DNA from: a virus
DNA: 64,000 nt
Direction: 5' to 3' (one strand)
Virus record (IMG/VR): IMGVR_UViG_3300042509_002293
Span: 32,080-96,079 of that record
Below are positions 30,658 to 38,746 of the stretch, piece by piece. The translations under genes were made by a program, and so were the position numbers. The notes beneath the pieces are model-generated. The model had not been told where the DNA came from. It saw only the letters and a list, made by a program, of their open reading frames with translations, and did no database searches. Numbering within the stretch: position 1 is the first letter of the stretch; the number at the start of each line of letters is the position of its first letter.

Positions 30658-31521
30658 ATGAGCAACGCCCGCACCGACGTCCATGCCCCGGCCGCCGCTG
30701 GCTTCGACCCCGAGGCTTACGCCTGCTACGGCTGCTTCGACAACGGCGAGCCGTTCTCGGCCCGCGAGCGGCATGAGGCCGTGAAGTCCCTCCGGGATCG
30801 CGGATTCAAGTGCGGCCACGGCTCCAGCGGTCAGTGCGGCCACTGCGGTGCCCATATCCGCTACACCGCCCTGCTCGCCCGCGAGGACGTGAAGGAGTTC
30901 ATCTTCGTCGGCGAGGACTGCCTGGGGAACCGGTTCTCCGGCATCACCGCCGGGCAGTTCCAGGAGCTTCGCCGGCGGGCCGCGCTCAATCGGGAGCGGG
31001 CCGGCAAGGAAGAGCGGATCGAGCGGCTCCAGGCCGAGCACGCCTGCCTCAAGCGGCTCGTCGAGGACGGCAGCCACGGCAGCGAGTTCCTGTCCGACGT
31101 CCGATCCAAGTTCCTCGCGAACGGTCGCCTGAGCGACGCCCAGGTCGCCGCCGTTGGCCGGGCGTTCGAGGGCATCGACCGTCGCGCCAAGTGGGACGCC
31201 GAGCGTCGCGAGCGGGCCGCCGCCCTGGTGGCCGCCGGGGTCCGGGCCCCGCAGGGGCGGGTCGAGGTGGTCGGCCAGATCGTCTCGGCCAAGTCTCAGC
31301 TTAACGCCGTCGGCGAGCCCTGCGTGAAGATCGTGATCCGCACCGACGCCGGCTGGTCGGCCTGGGTCACGCTCCCGTCGGCCCTCGACGACGGCAGCGA
31401 CGTGAAGGGGCGACGGATCAAGCTGTCCGCGACCCTGACGCCGTCGGACAAGGACGCCACGTTCGCGTTCGGGAAGAGGCCGACGAAGGCGGCTTTTCTC
31501 GACGCGGCGGCCACTGCCTGA
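30658..31521 (+). CDS. Phage protein with zinc finger and putative OB-type C-terminal domain (287 aa)
   Basis: The N-terminal part has YACYGCFDNG and GQCGHCGAHIRY followed by FIFVGEDCLGNRF, an arrangement common in an uncharacterised actinobacteriophage family. A long charged helix occupies residues ~100-195. The C-terminal ~90 residues are beta-rich (RVEVVGQIVSAKSQL, CVKIVIRTDAGWSAWVTLP, GRRIKLSATLTPSDKD), which looks like an OB-type fold. A DNA-processing or single-strand-binding role is plausible but not shown. Confidence 0.65.
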   Translation: MSNARTDVHAPAAAGFDPEAYACYGCFDNGEPFSARERHEAVKSLRDRGFKCGHGSSGQCGHCGAHIRYTALLAREDVKEFIFVGEDCLGNRFSGITAGQFQELRRRAALNRERAGKEERIERLQAEHACLKRLVEDGSHGSEFLSDVRSKFLANGRLSDAQVAAVGRAFEGIDRRAKWDAERRERAAALVAAGVRAPQGRVEVVGQIVSAKSQLNAVGEPCVKIVIRTDAGWSAWVTLPSALDDGSDVKGRRIKLSATLTPSDKDATFAFGKRPTKAAFLDAAATA

Positions 31522-31523
31522 TT

Positions 31524-31533
31524 GTCTGGATAC
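31524..31533 (+). repeat. Dispersed motif site GTCTGGATAC
   Basis: Full-length copy (ATTGTCTGGATACG) in the 42-base gap after the zinc-finger gene. Confidence 0.55.
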
Positions 31534-31563
31534 GTCACCCATCAAGAACAGGAGACACGACTC

Positions 31564-31977
31564 ATGCTGATTCGCAATGACCAGGACAAGGCCCAGGCCA
31601 AGCTGCTCGACGCCATCAACTGGAAGGTGGTCGAGGCCCATCGGGCCGAGATCGCAGCCAAGGACAAACTCGCCGAGAAGGTCGCCCTGTGTGCCGCCAG
31701 CGGCGTCCAGGCGGCCGGCGAGGCGGTGAGACTCGCCCGCGTCGCGAAGAACTGGCAGTGGGTCCTCAAGTGTGCGGGCAAGGCCTGTGCGGACGGCAGC
31801 AACGACGTGTCCGGCGCCGTGGCCCAGTGCGTCGCCAGCATCCGCCGGTCGATCGAGTTGGCCGCCGAGACCGGGCCCTCGACGTGCCCGTTCCACAACG
31901 CCGTCGACTTTGCGGAGGCCCGGGGCGACGTCGAGACGCTCCGCCAGATCGAGGCCCTGCCCGGGGCCGTGTCATAG
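31564..31977 (+). CDS. Hypothetical helical protein (137 aa)
   Basis: ATG at 31564 has AGGAG eight bases upstream; the longer TTG-initiated frame starts inside a dispersed-motif site and is unlikely. Alanine-rich, predicted all-helical, with scattered cysteines (VALCAASG, WVLKCAGKACADG, STCPFHNAVDF). Ends AVS from the next cassette. Unknown. Confidence 0.58.
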   Translation: MLIRNDQDKAQAKLLDAINWKVVEAHRAEIAAKDKLAEKVALCAASGVQAAGEAVRLARVAKNWQWVLKCAGKACADGSNDVSGAVAQCVASIRRSIELAAETGPSTCPFHNAVDFAEARGDVETLRQIEALPGAVS

Positions 31978-31981
31978 GGAC

Positions 31982-32010
31982 TTGCAAACCACCGGTATCG
32001 GTGGTATAAT
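31982..32010 (+). promoter_or_regulatory. Promoter-operator cassette P9 (TTGCAA-N17-TATAAT)
   Basis: Operator CACCGGTATCGGTG at 31990-32003. The -10 is a perfect consensus. The leader begins TTGGGCCAGTTCGAGAGACA, shared in part with P10. Confidence 0.88.
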
Positions 32011-32051
32011 TGGGCCAGTTCGAGAGACATCACACACGAAAGGGAACGCCA

Positions 32052-32477
32052 GTGTACAACTACCTGAAGCTCCGAAGCTGCTCGAATCTCGCCTGCGAGA
32101 CCTTCCAACTCGTCGAGCCCGCCAGCGAGACCCCGGCGGCGAGACTGTCGCGGGTGCAGTCCATTGCTCGGCAGTGGGGCCTGGGCAATGGCAGCGACGC
32201 CGTCGAGGTCTCCGTCGAGTCCTTCAACGGCGACTGCGTCGTGTCCAGGCACGCCGTGGCGATCGACCGCCCCGAGCCGGCGGCCGTCGAGGTCGACGAA
32301 GACGAGCAGCCCGTCACGATCACCATCACGAAGGCCCAGGCCCGGGTCGTCCTGGCAGGCCTCTCCAGGCGGTACATCGAGCTTGAGGCTCTCGGAGGCT
32401 GGGAGGCCGAGGCCCTCGGCAAGGAGGCCAAGGCCACCTACCAGTCGATCGACAAGCAGGTCTACGGCGACGCCTGA
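32052..32477 (+). CDS. Hypothetical protein (141 aa)
   Basis: GTG downstream of P9. N-terminal CSNLACETFQLVEP, a beta segment AVEVSVESFNGDCVVS, a charged linker rich in glutamate, then helices ARVVLAGLSRRYIELEALG. No family recognised. Confidence 0.55.
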   Translation: MYNYLKLRSCSNLACETFQLVEPASETPAARLSRVQSIARQWGLGNGSDAVEVSVESFNGDCVVSRHAVAIDRPEPAAVEVDEDEQPVTITITKAQARVVLAGLSRRYIELEALGGWEAEALGKEAKATYQSIDKQVYGDA

Positions 32478-32525
32478 GTTTCCGGATGCGATTGCCCCTC
32501 ACCCCCCAATCAGGAGACGACGACG

Positions 32526-33065
32526 ATGCGACACAAGAAGACACGCAGGCCGAGCCAGGCGCAGTTGGCCGTGATCGGCAAGATCAACGCGGAGTGCGAG
32601 CGGCTCGGAGCCAAGGGCTGCGAGCGGCCGGACGGGATCGCGGACGCGACGTGGTGGAAGTGCTACGAACTGGGCTACATCGAGACCGTCGACCGGGACG
32701 GCAACACGCCGCTCGTGGGCGTCGGCTCGCACGGCCGTGGTTGGGTGCCGCAGTGCCCGAAGCCGGTGGCGGCCGTAATCAAGCTGCCGCCCAAGTTCTA
32801 CCAGGACCACTCGGAGCGAGACTTGCCGACACCGGAGGACGTCGGCAATGCCAAGAGTTACGTCCTGGTCCGGGCCGACGACCCCGCCCTGCCTGAGCTT
32901 CTCAACGACGCCGAGTTCTACGCCGATCCCTGGGGGCCCGACGCCGAGTGGCTCGGCGGGCTCAAGGCCTCAGCCAGGGCGACGATCCGGGCCATCCGGG
33001 ACGTCACCGGCTGGGACGACGCAAGTGATACGGTCAAGCGGCTGCGGAAGCCGCAAAAGGCCTGA
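32526..33065 (+). CDS. Hypothetical protein (179 aa)
   Basis: AGGAG lies ten bases before the ATG. Basic N-terminus (RHKKTRRPSQAQLAVIGKI) followed by ADATWWKCYELGYIETVDRDG, an aromatic loop, and an acidic helical C-terminal domain (LPELLNDAEFYADPWG, ASARATIRAIRDVTGW). A degenerate dispersed-motif copy (TTTCCGGATGCG) lies upstream. Function unknown. Confidence 0.57.
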   Translation: MRHKKTRRPSQAQLAVIGKINAECERLGAKGCERPDGIADATWWKCYELGYIETVDRDGNTPLVGVGSHGRGWVPQCPKPVAAVIKLPPKFYQDHSERDLPTPEDVGNAKSYVLVRADDPALPELLNDAEFYADPWGPDAEWLGGLKASARATIRAIRDVTGWDDASDTVKRLRKPQKA

Positions 33066-33076
33066 TTTCAGACCCC

Positions 33077-33105
33077 TTGCAAACCACCGGCCTCGGTGCT
33101 ATACT
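33077..33105 (+). promoter_or_regulatory. Promoter-operator cassette P10 (TTGCAA-N17-TATACT)
   Basis: Operator CACCGGCCTCGGTG at 33085-33098. Confidence 0.85.
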
Positions 33106-33144
33106 TGGGGGCAGTTCGAGAGACACCAGCAAAGGAGACGACCC

Positions 33145-33762
33145 GTGAGCAACACCAACTACATCCCGACGCCCAAGTCCGTCGAGCTTCACCTCGGCAG
33201 CAACCCCGAGTTCACCAGGAAGTACGGCGCCAAGGTCAAGGCCGCCGGCGGCCGGTACACCGAGTGCCGTGGCCACAGCAACACCCGCTTCGTCGACCTG
33301 CCCTGGACCGACGAGAGCCGCGATCTCGCCAACAAGCTCATCGCGGAATTCGGCCGGCTGAACAACCGGACGGTCGTCGTCCTGCGGCCAGACCGCACCT
33401 TTCGCGGCAAGCACGTCCACGCCCCGGTGGTCGTCCACTACGTCAGCCAGACCGACGCCAACCCGTGCGGCATCGTGCAGGAGAAATACGAGGCAGCGTT
33501 CCTCAAGGCCTTCCCCGAGGCCGCGTTCCCGGAGCCTGAGGTCGTGAAGCCCCCGAAGCCGCTCGCGGCCGACCTGCATCTGAACAGCCCCGCCCAGTTC
33601 TGGGCGGTCCTGGATGCCCTCCAGCAGTACATCGACAACGCCAACGACGCCGAGCACCTGATCGACGACGCCCAGATCGACGAGTTCAAGGCCAAGCTGC
33701 GGGCTGCCGAGCAGTTCCGCGACCAACTCGACGCCGTCCTGGCGTCGCTGGCCGAGGCCTGA
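33145..33762 (+). CDS. Hypothetical protein (205 aa)
   Basis: GTG follows AAAGGAGACGACCC. Residues 1-90 form a mixed domain with FVDLPWTDESRDLANKLIAEFG and VVVLRPDRTFRG; residues 110-205 are largely helical (SPAQFWAVLDALQQYIDNAN, AEQFRDQLDAVLASLAEA). Not recognised. A dispersed-motif site follows its stop. Confidence 0.57.
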   Translation: MSNTNYIPTPKSVELHLGSNPEFTRKYGAKVKAAGGRYTECRGHSNTRFVDLPWTDESRDLANKLIAEFGRLNNRTVVVLRPDRTFRGKHVHAPVVVHYVSQTDANPCGIVQEKYEAAFLKAFPEAAFPEPEVVKPPKPLAADLHLNSPAQFWAVLDALQQYIDNANDAEHLIDDAQIDEFKAKLRAAEQFRDQLDAVLASLAEA

Positions 33763-33764
33763 TA

Positions 33765-33899
33765 TTGTCCGGACACGCCAACCCGAGGAAGACACCCTTC
33801 AACCTGACCCCCACAGCCCGCGACATCCTGAAGTACGCCCAAGCAGCCACCCACGTCCAGCGACAGTCGAAACTCGAAGTGAAGGAGACGGCCAAGTGA
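33765..33899 (+). CDS. Possible small basic protein with TTG start (44 aa)
   Basis: A 44-codon frame starts at a TTG inside the TTGTCCGGACAC motif and ends in a GTGA overlap with the next gene. The product is basic and helix-prone (TARDILKYAQAATHVQRQ). The overlap is typical of real genes here, but there is no ribosome binding site before the TTG, so it may be noncoding. Confidence 0.35.
   Translation: MSGHANPRKTPFNLTPTARDILKYAQAATHVQRQSKLEVKETAK
33767..33776 (+). repeat. Dispersed motif site GTCCGGACAC
   Basis: Second copy with the perfect TGTCCGGACA palindrome; the flank ATTGTCCGGACACGCCAACC is identical to that at 29481. Confidence 0.55.
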
Positions 33900-34231
33900 A
33901 CAACCCCGACGAAGTCCGCGACTGGGCATCCATCATGTTTGACCGCATCGACGGCGGCAGCAGCGTGGCCCCGTACCTAGCGGACGTAGCAATCGAATCG
34001 TCGCCGCCGGCCTGGGGGAACGCCGCCGCCTGGGAGGCGCACCTCGCCCGCAGAGACTTGTGGCTCCTGGCTCACGCCAAGTGGAGAGTCGACGAGGAGG
34101 ACGTCGCCGTCGAAGTCTCGCTCCACGGACGCGGCGTCCGCGTCCGTGACTCAAGCGGTGGCCTGGACGTGCTTTGCTTCGATTTCCGTGAGTTCGATCG
34201 AGCCCTCAACGAATTTCTCAGCGGGGAATAG
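33896..34231 (+). CDS. Hypothetical protein (111 aa)
   Basis: GTG preceded by AAGGAGACGGCC. Acidic and tryptophan-containing (VRDWASIMFDRIDGGSS, AWGNAAAWEAHLARRDLW), then a small beta domain (VAVEVSLHGRGVRVRDSSGG). No family recognised. Confidence 0.55.
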   Translation: MNNPDEVRDWASIMFDRIDGGSSVAPYLADVAIESSPPAWGNAAAWEAHLARRDLWLLAHAKWRVDEEDVAVEVSLHGRGVRVRDSSGGLDVLCFDFREFDRALNEFLSGE

Positions 34232-34236
34232 CGACA

Positions 34237-34497
34237 GTGACCACCTACACAACAACACCCGCGAGGTTCTCGCGGGCCGACCAGATCACGCCGGGCAACA
34301 TCGTCCGCCTGGGCGGGGAACTGTGCAAAGTCATCACGCCGAGAATCCTTGAGTGCTGCCGAACCGGTCGATGGTTCGTCGACGCCCAGGCGTTTCGGGG
34401 CGGCCAGGACGCCGAGCCCGTCATGGTCGAGTACGTCGGACCGCAGTGGGACCCGGCGGTTCGAGACTTGGTCGAGTCCTACAGGAGGGGCGAATGA
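34237..34497 (+). CDS. Hypothetical protein (86 aa)
   Basis: GTG five bases after the previous stop. SH3-like pattern: RADQITPGNIVRLGGELCKVI, then RWFVDAQAF and VMVEYVGPQWDP. Two adjacent cysteines (LECCRTG). Function unknown. ATGA overlap with the next gene. Confidence 0.55.
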   Translation: MTTYTTTPARFSRADQITPGNIVRLGGELCKVITPRILECCRTGRWFVDAQAFRGGQDAEPVMVEYVGPQWDPAVRDLVESYRRGE

Positions 34498-34622
34498 GCA
34501 CCCAGAAAATCATCCACGCCCTGATCCTGGTCAGGCTTGGGCAGGAGCTAGGGACGGACACCCCCCTGGCCCGAGCCGTGGCCCGGCTCATCGAGGAGGC
34601 CCTAAAACTTGCCGTGTCATAG
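34494..34622 (+). CDS. Hypothetical mini-protein (42 aa)
   Basis: ATGA-coupled to the preceding gene with AGGAGGGG before the ATG. A single helical hairpin (QKIIHALILVRLGQELG, TPLARAVARLIEEALKL) ending AVS from the next cassette. No family recognised. Confidence 0.5.
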   Translation: MSTQKIIHALILVRLGQELGTDTPLARAVARLIEEALKLAVS

Positions 34623-34627
34623 CCCCC

Positions 34628-34655
34628 TTGCAAAGCACCGGCCTCGGTGTATAAT
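34628..34655 (+). promoter_or_regulatory. Promoter-operator cassette P11 (TTGCAA-N16-TATAAT)
   Basis: Operator CACCGGCCTCGGTG at 34636-34649. Spacer is one base shorter than in the other ten; the -10 is a perfect consensus. Confidence 0.85.
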
Positions 34656-34697
34656 GGGGCAGTGGAGCAACGAACCACAAACCCGGAGACGAAACCC

Positions 34698-35087
34698 ATG
34701 TCCGCTTTCGTGTGCAGCCAGAACCACATCGCCGCCATCGCCAGCTACGCCGTCGCCAAGAAGGTTTGGCTCGGCAACGCCTCGGCCAAGGACTCCGACT
34801 TCAAGAGCATCTACGAGACGCTGGCTCGGGCCAACGTCGTGAGCGTGTGCCACCGCTACTCCGACGACAAGCCTGAGAACTACCGTGACGTGCTCCGGTC
34901 GCCCAAGCTGTCGAGCGTCCAGCACTCGGCCCTCCAGATCGTCAAGCTGTGCGACTGCCTCGACTACCAGTCGTGCGAGACCGAAGACTGGCGAGACTCG
35001 GACGCCTGCAAGCTTCTGAGCCGGATCCGGGACGCGGCGATCAACGCCCTGCCCGGGTACGACGACGTGAAGTGGGCTATCGCTTGA
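34698..35087 (+). CDS. Conserved phage protein (129 aa)
   Basis: Begins MSAFVCSQNHIAAIASYAV and continues LARANVVSVCHRYSDD, KLCDCLDYQSCETEDW and INALPGYDDVKWAI. This pattern is shared by a broadly distributed phage/plasmid family of unknown function; the LDYQSCE and LPGYD segments are its most conserved parts. Soluble, no signal. Expressed from P11. Confidence 0.68.
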   Translation: MSAFVCSQNHIAAIASYAVAKKVWLGNASAKDSDFKSIYETLARANVVSVCHRYSDDKPENYRDVLRSPKLSSVQHSALQIVKLCDCLDYQSCETEDWRDSDACKLLSRIRDAAINALPGYDDVKWAIA

Positions 35088-35112
35088 CAGCGTTGTACGG
35101 ATTCCCTTACCC
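35084..35112 (+). promoter_or_regulatory. Possible promoter TTGACA-N17-TTACCC with dispersed motif in spacer
   Basis: A consensus -35 overlaps the preceding stop region; the spacer carries TTGTACGGATTC. The -10 is poor, so activity may need help or the motif is the main feature. Confidence 0.45.
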
Positions 35113-35137
35113 TCCCGACCCGAAAGGATACCAACCC

Positions 35138-35440
35138 GTGAACCACGCCACGCTCGACTTCGACGCCTTCGCCCGCCGCTACTGCGAGCGGCACGAGAAC
35201 ACCCCCGAGGGGCTCGCCGAGATATTCCGCCGGCAGGTGGAGCTATTCCATCCGGACGGCTGGCTGCTCCTGGAGTGTCAGGTGCTCGACTCCAGCCGCC
35301 TCGGTCACTACGTCATCGTGCCCTACGGCGGGCAGGCAACGCTCAAGGCGATCCCCGACCGCCCGGTGAGCCCCAGGGGACTCGCGAGCGACATGAGTGT
35401 CGTCGTCGCGGTCCTGCCGGCCGACAAGCTGCCTTCGTGA
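35138..35440 (+). CDS. Hypothetical protein (100 aa)
   Basis: GTG preceded by AAAGGA. Helical start (DFDAFARRYCERHENTPEGLAE), then a beta region (WLLLECQVLDSSRLGHYVIVP) and VVVAVLPADKLPS. No family recognised. Confidence 0.55.
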   Translation: MNHATLDFDAFARRYCERHENTPEGLAEIFRRQVELFHPDGWLLLECQVLDSSRLGHYVIVPYGGQATLKAIPDRPVSPRGLASDMSVVVAVLPADKLPS

Positions 35441-35441
35441 A

Positions 35442-35451
35442 GTACGGATAC
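35442..35451 (+). repeat. Dispersed motif site GTACGGATAC
   Basis: In the 35-base gap between two genes, 24 bases before the next start. Confidence 0.5.
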
Positions 35452-35475
35452 GCAACGAACGAATGGAGGTGACCA

Positions 35476-35808
35476 GTGAAGATCGTCAGGCAGGACGAGT
35501 ATCGAGTCTCGGAGCGAGTCGTGTTGAAGCCGGGAGACGTGTTTCGGGCCAGCGGCGGCCCCTACTGGCGATCGAAGGACGGCGTCGACGCGAGCCTCAA
35601 GGCGCCCGGACCGTACAGGTTCGTCCAGTACGCGAAACGGGGTGCGGTGGGCTGGATCGAGGCCTACGACAAGAACGGCAACTTCGCAGTGCTGCACGTC
35701 GAGGGCCGGCGGCGGAAAGTCGACCCCGCGATTGTGCCGCGACCCTACCGGGTCACGGGCAAGAAGCGGGCCCAATCGCAAAGGCTTGACAATAGGAAAC
35801 GGGCCTGA
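35476..35808 (+). CDS. Hypothetical basic protein (110 aa)
   Basis: GTG preceded by GGAGG. A beta barrel-like N-terminal part (YRVSERVVLKPGDVFRASGG) and FAVLHVEGRRRKVDP, ending in a strongly basic tail. Possibly a nucleic-acid-binding SH3-like protein. The tail codons contain the -35 of the next promoter. Confidence 0.55.
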   Translation: MKIVRQDEYRVSERVVLKPGDVFRASGGPYWRSKDGVDASLKAPGPYRFVQYAKRGAVGWIEAYDKNGNFAVLHVEGRRRKVDPAIVPRPYRVTGKKRAQSQRLDNRKRA

Positions 35809-35814
35809 TATCCT
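35786..35814 (+). promoter_or_regulatory. Promoter TTGACA-N17-TATCCT
   Basis: Strong sigma70-like promoter at the end of the preceding gene; a dispersed-motif variant GGCTGGACAC (35835-35844) lies about 20 bases past the predicted start. Confidence 0.75.
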
Positions 35815-35868
35815 CGTGCAAGTTCGATTCGTTTGGCTGGACACACTAACCTCGAAAGGGAATGACCC

Positions 35869-36612
35869 ATGAGCAACAACAGCAAACTGTGCCTTCACGC
35901 CGGTGCCGTCCTCGTCGACCGCGAGGTCGTCAACGCGGTGGCGACCCCCCAGGCCACGCAGACCTGGACTCCCGTCGCTCACGGAGACGTGATCGACTCC
36001 GTCGAGAACGCCCTCGCCGGAAGCGGACTGGGCATCTCCGATCGGTCGTTCGCCCTGACAGGCGACGGTGCCCGCCTGTTCGGGCTGCTCACTCTCGCGC
36101 AGGTCGACGGCGGCGACTACGCCGTGACGCTCGGGCTGCGGAACTCGCACGACAAGACTTTCCCTTTGTCGTTCGCCCTCGGATCCCGCGTGTTTGTTTG
36201 CGACAATCTGGCGTTCTCCGCTGAGCACACCGTGAAGAGCAAGCACACTCGGTTCATCTACGACCGCCTCTCGCGGCTCGTGTCCGAGGGCGTGGCCGGG
36301 CTCGTGCAGCACCGGCAGGCCCAGGCCCGCCGGATCGAGTGCTACAAGGAACTGGAGGTCCGTGGGCAGTCCCACCTCCACGACGTCGTGCTCAAGGCAT
36401 ACAGGGCCCAGGCCATCCCGGCTACGGCGATCCCGAAGGTGATCGAGGAGTTCGAGGAGCCCAAGCACCCCGAGTTTGCGAACTGGACGGCATGGAGCCT
36501 GTTCAACGCGTTCACGGAGACGCTGAAGGAGTTCGGGGACCTCCAGCGTCGCACGCAGCGGCTCCACGGCGTGTTCGACGCCGAGGTTGGGCCCAAGCTG
36601 CTCGCGGTCTAG
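35869..36612 (+). CDS. DUF932 family protein (247 aa)
   Basis: Matches the phage/plasmid-like DUF932 family in layout: an N-terminal WTPVAHGDVIDSVENALA, the central DYAVTLGLRNSHDKTFPLSFALGSRVFVCDNLAF, then a helical C-terminus with TAWSLFNAFTETLKE. The CDN segment and the NSHDK segment are typical. Length is near the lower end of the family. Members occur next to defence or replication genes, but activity is unknown. It has its own promoter. Confidence 0.82.
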   Translation: MSNNSKLCLHAGAVLVDREVVNAVATPQATQTWTPVAHGDVIDSVENALAGSGLGISDRSFALTGDGARLFGLLTLAQVDGGDYAVTLGLRNSHDKTFPLSFALGSRVFVCDNLAFSAEHTVKSKHTRFIYDRLSRLVSEGVAGLVQHRQAQARRIECYKELEVRGQSHLHDVVLKAYRAQAIPATAIPKVIEEFEEPKHPEFANWTAWSLFNAFTETLKEFGDLQRRTQRLHGVFDAEVGPKLLAV

Positions 36613-36618
36613 GTGAAT

Positions 36619-36628
36619 GTCTGGATAC
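36619..36628 (+). repeat. Dispersed motif site GTCTGGATAC
   Basis: Seven bases after the DUF932 stop (AATGTCTGGATACG). Confidence 0.5.
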
Positions 36629-36691
36629 GCTGCTCCGGGAGGGGCGAGGACGACCCTCGCCCCTCTCACGGAACCTGGAGAACACACAACC

Positions 36692-37027
36692 GTGGCAAAG
36701 AAAAGTCAGAAAAGCCCGTTTGGGCACCCGTTCAATGAGTGGCGGACGTCCTGGATCAACGAAGGGGACCGCCTCATCGCCGAGGCCGAGGAACTCTTGG
36801 ATGATCCGACGACCACGCCGCATAAGTCGAGTCATCGTTCGAGGTACGGCCGCGCCGCGAGACTCTACGCCAAGTCGGCGAGGTTCTACCGGCAGGCCGG
36901 GCTGGGGCTGATGGCGCAGGCGTCCTACCAGGACGCTGCCGAGTGCTGCTCCGTCCTCGGGGACGAGCAGGGATGCCGAGAATACGAGGGCAAGGCGAAC
37001 GAGATCCCGGAATACTGGAGCGAGTGA
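36692..37027 (+). CDS. Hypothetical protein, TPR-like helices (111 aa)
   Basis: GTG at 36692 (VAKKSQKSPFG) is preferred to a TTG inside the dispersed motif. After a basic N-terminus come helices with a repeat-like spacing (YGRAARLYAKSARFYRQAG, AQASYQDAAECCSVLGDEQG) resembling a tetratricopeptide pair. Function unknown. Confidence 0.55.
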   Translation: MAKKSQKSPFGHPFNEWRTSWINEGDRLIAEAEELLDDPTTTPHKSSHRSRYGRAARLYAKSARFYRQAGLGLMAQASYQDAAECCSVLGDEQGCREYEGKANEIPEYWSE

Positions 37028-37029
37028 CA

Positions 37030-37326
37030 ATGAAGGCAGCATGGACAGCGTCAGTTTGGATCGATCGAGCGGGACACCCGCAGTCGCACGTCTCGTCGGG
37101 AGTGGTCGTCTACGAGGACGACTCGACCGTCGTCCTGATGCGGATGCCCGAGTCCGAGCATCGGTACACGTCCTCGCACGCAAGGGGCGAGGTGTTCGAG
37201 AGCGAGGCCGAGGCCCAGGGTGAAGCGGTAAAGAAGCTCGTGGCACTGAGGCGGGACACCATCCTCAGGTTTGACTCGCTCATCGAGTCAGCGAGGGGCT
37301 TGCAGGCAGTAGCTGTCGTCGGTTAG
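37030..37326 (+). CDS. Hypothetical protein (98 aa)
   Basis: Starts two bases after the previous stop. Small beta domain (AAWTASVWIDRAGHPQ, VVVYEDDSTVVLMRM), acidic helix and a hydrophobic C-terminal end. No family recognised. Confidence 0.52.
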   Translation: MKAAWTASVWIDRAGHPQSHVSSGVVVYEDDSTVVLMRMPESEHRYTSSHARGEVFESEAEAQGEAVKKLVALRRDTILRFDSLIESARGLQAVAVVG

Positions 37327-37346
37327 GATCCCAGTCGCAAAACAAA

Positions 37347-37356
37347 GTACGGACAC
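37347..37356 (+). repeat. Dispersed motif site GTACGGACAC
   Basis: Between the small gene and the helicase, followed by AAGTAGGTAGGTAGG before the helicase start. Confidence 0.5.
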
Positions 37357-37372
37357 AAGTAGGTAGGTAGGC

Positions 37373-38746
37373 ATGGAAGCTACGCCCCCGTGGGCGCAGC
37401 AGCAGTCCTGCGCGGACTGGCTGCGTCGCCGTCTATTCGGGTACATCGGGCACGAGGTGGGATGCGGCAAAAGCCGCACGCTCCTCATGGCGGTCGCGGA
37501 CCGCCGACTTGTGCTCGTGGTCTGCCCGATCGCCGTTGGCCCAGCCTGGGCGAAGCAGGCACGGCTGTTTGCGCAGGGTCGACGAGTCGTCGTGGCCGTC
37601 AGCGGAACGGCAAAGGCCAGAGCGGCGGCGATTCGCGAGGCTGTGGCCGCCGGTGGCGACGTCCTCGTCGTCGTCAACTACGACGCCTGCTATCGGGGCG
37701 ACGTCGCCAAGTCGATCTCGGCCACGCCGTGGGACGCGATCGTCTGCGACGAGGCCCACCGGATCAAGAGTCCGAGCGGCAAGGCATCTCGGTTTCTGGC
37801 CAAACTGGCCAAGTCGCTGCCGGAGTCCCTCCGCGTCTGCATGTCAGGGACGCCGACTCCCAACAACCCCTGCGACTGGTGGGCTCAGTTTCGGTTCCTC
37901 GATCCGGCTGTCCTCGGAGGCAGCTTCCCTGCGTTCCGCAACCGGATCGCGATCACACACCCACGCTACCCGGGCTGGATCACCGACTTCCGGGACGACG
38001 CGCTCGTGGCCCTTCGCGAGCGAATCGACGAGCACGTCCATCGCGTGAAGGCGGATGACGTCCTGACGCTGCCTGACGCGATCCACGAGACGATCGAGGT
38101 CGAACTCTGCCCGCAGGCCGCCGCGTTCTACAGGGAACTGGAAGCCGAGATGATCGCCAGACTGGAGACAGGCGAGGTCGTGACGGCAGCCAACCGGATG
38201 GTCGTCGTGAACCGGCTTCACCTCGCCGCAGGTGGCCACGCCAAGGCGGACGGCAGCGACACGTTCGTCCGCATCGCTGGCGTGCCCGACAAGACGATCG
38301 CGTTTCGCGAGTGGCTTGAAGACTTCCCGATTCGAGAGCCGCTCGTCGTGTTTGTTCGATTCATCGAGGACCTCCGCGAGGCTGCGGAGGCGTGCCGGGA
38401 ATCTGGACGCAGCGTGTCGCTCCTCTGTGGGGCCACAAAGCAGCTTGAGGAGTGGCAGGCCGGGCAGTCGGACGTGATCGTCGTCCAGCAGCAAGCCGGA
38501 GGGGCGGGAGTTGACCTGACCCGAGCCTGCTACTGCGTGTACCTCAGCGTCTCACACAGCCTGGGCGACTACGAGCAAAGCCTCGGAAGGCTACGGCGGC
38601 CGGGTCAATCGAAATGCGTCAGGTACTACCACTTTGTCTCGAAGGGCACTGTGGATGAAGCGATCTATCGAGCACTGGAATCCAAGGCCGACGTGGTCGA
38701 GGCAGTTCTCGATGGTTTGACGAGGAGGGTAGGTAATCATGGCTGA
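37373..38746 (+). CDS. SNF2/SF2-type DNA helicase (457 aa)
   Basis: All core SF2 motifs are visible: motif I EVGCGKSRT (Lys33), Ia LVLVVCPIAVGPAW, II CDEAHR (126-131), III MSGTPTPN, the C-terminal RecA-like lobe with VVFVRFIEDL, V QQAGGAGVDLTRA and VI QSLGRLRRPGQ. The arrangement and GRLRRPGQ ending match phage SNF2-like helicases that lie beside exonucleases and recombination proteins. It probably remodels or unwinds DNA during replication or recombination. It opens the replication block and overlaps the next gene by eight bases. Confidence 0.9.
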   Translation: MEATPPWAQQQSCADWLRRRLFGYIGHEVGCGKSRTLLMAVADRRLVLVVCPIAVGPAWAKQARLFAQGRRVVVAVSGTAKARAAAIREAVAAGGDVLVVVNYDACYRGDVAKSISATPWDAIVCDEAHRIKSPSGKASRFLAKLAKSLPESLRVCMSGTPTPNNPCDWWAQFRFLDPAVLGGSFPAFRNRIAITHPRYPGWITDFRDDALVALRERIDEHVHRVKADDVLTLPDAIHETIEVELCPQAAAFYRELEAEMIARLETGEVVTAANRMVVVNRLHLAAGGHAKADGSDTFVRIAGVPDKTIAFREWLEDFPIREPLVVFVRFIEDLREAAEACRESGRSVSLLCGATKQLEEWQAGQSDVIVVQQQAGGAGVDLTRACYCVYLSVSHSLGDYEQSLGRLRRPGQSKCVRYYHFVSKGTVDEAIYRALESKADVVEAVLDGLTRRVGNHG

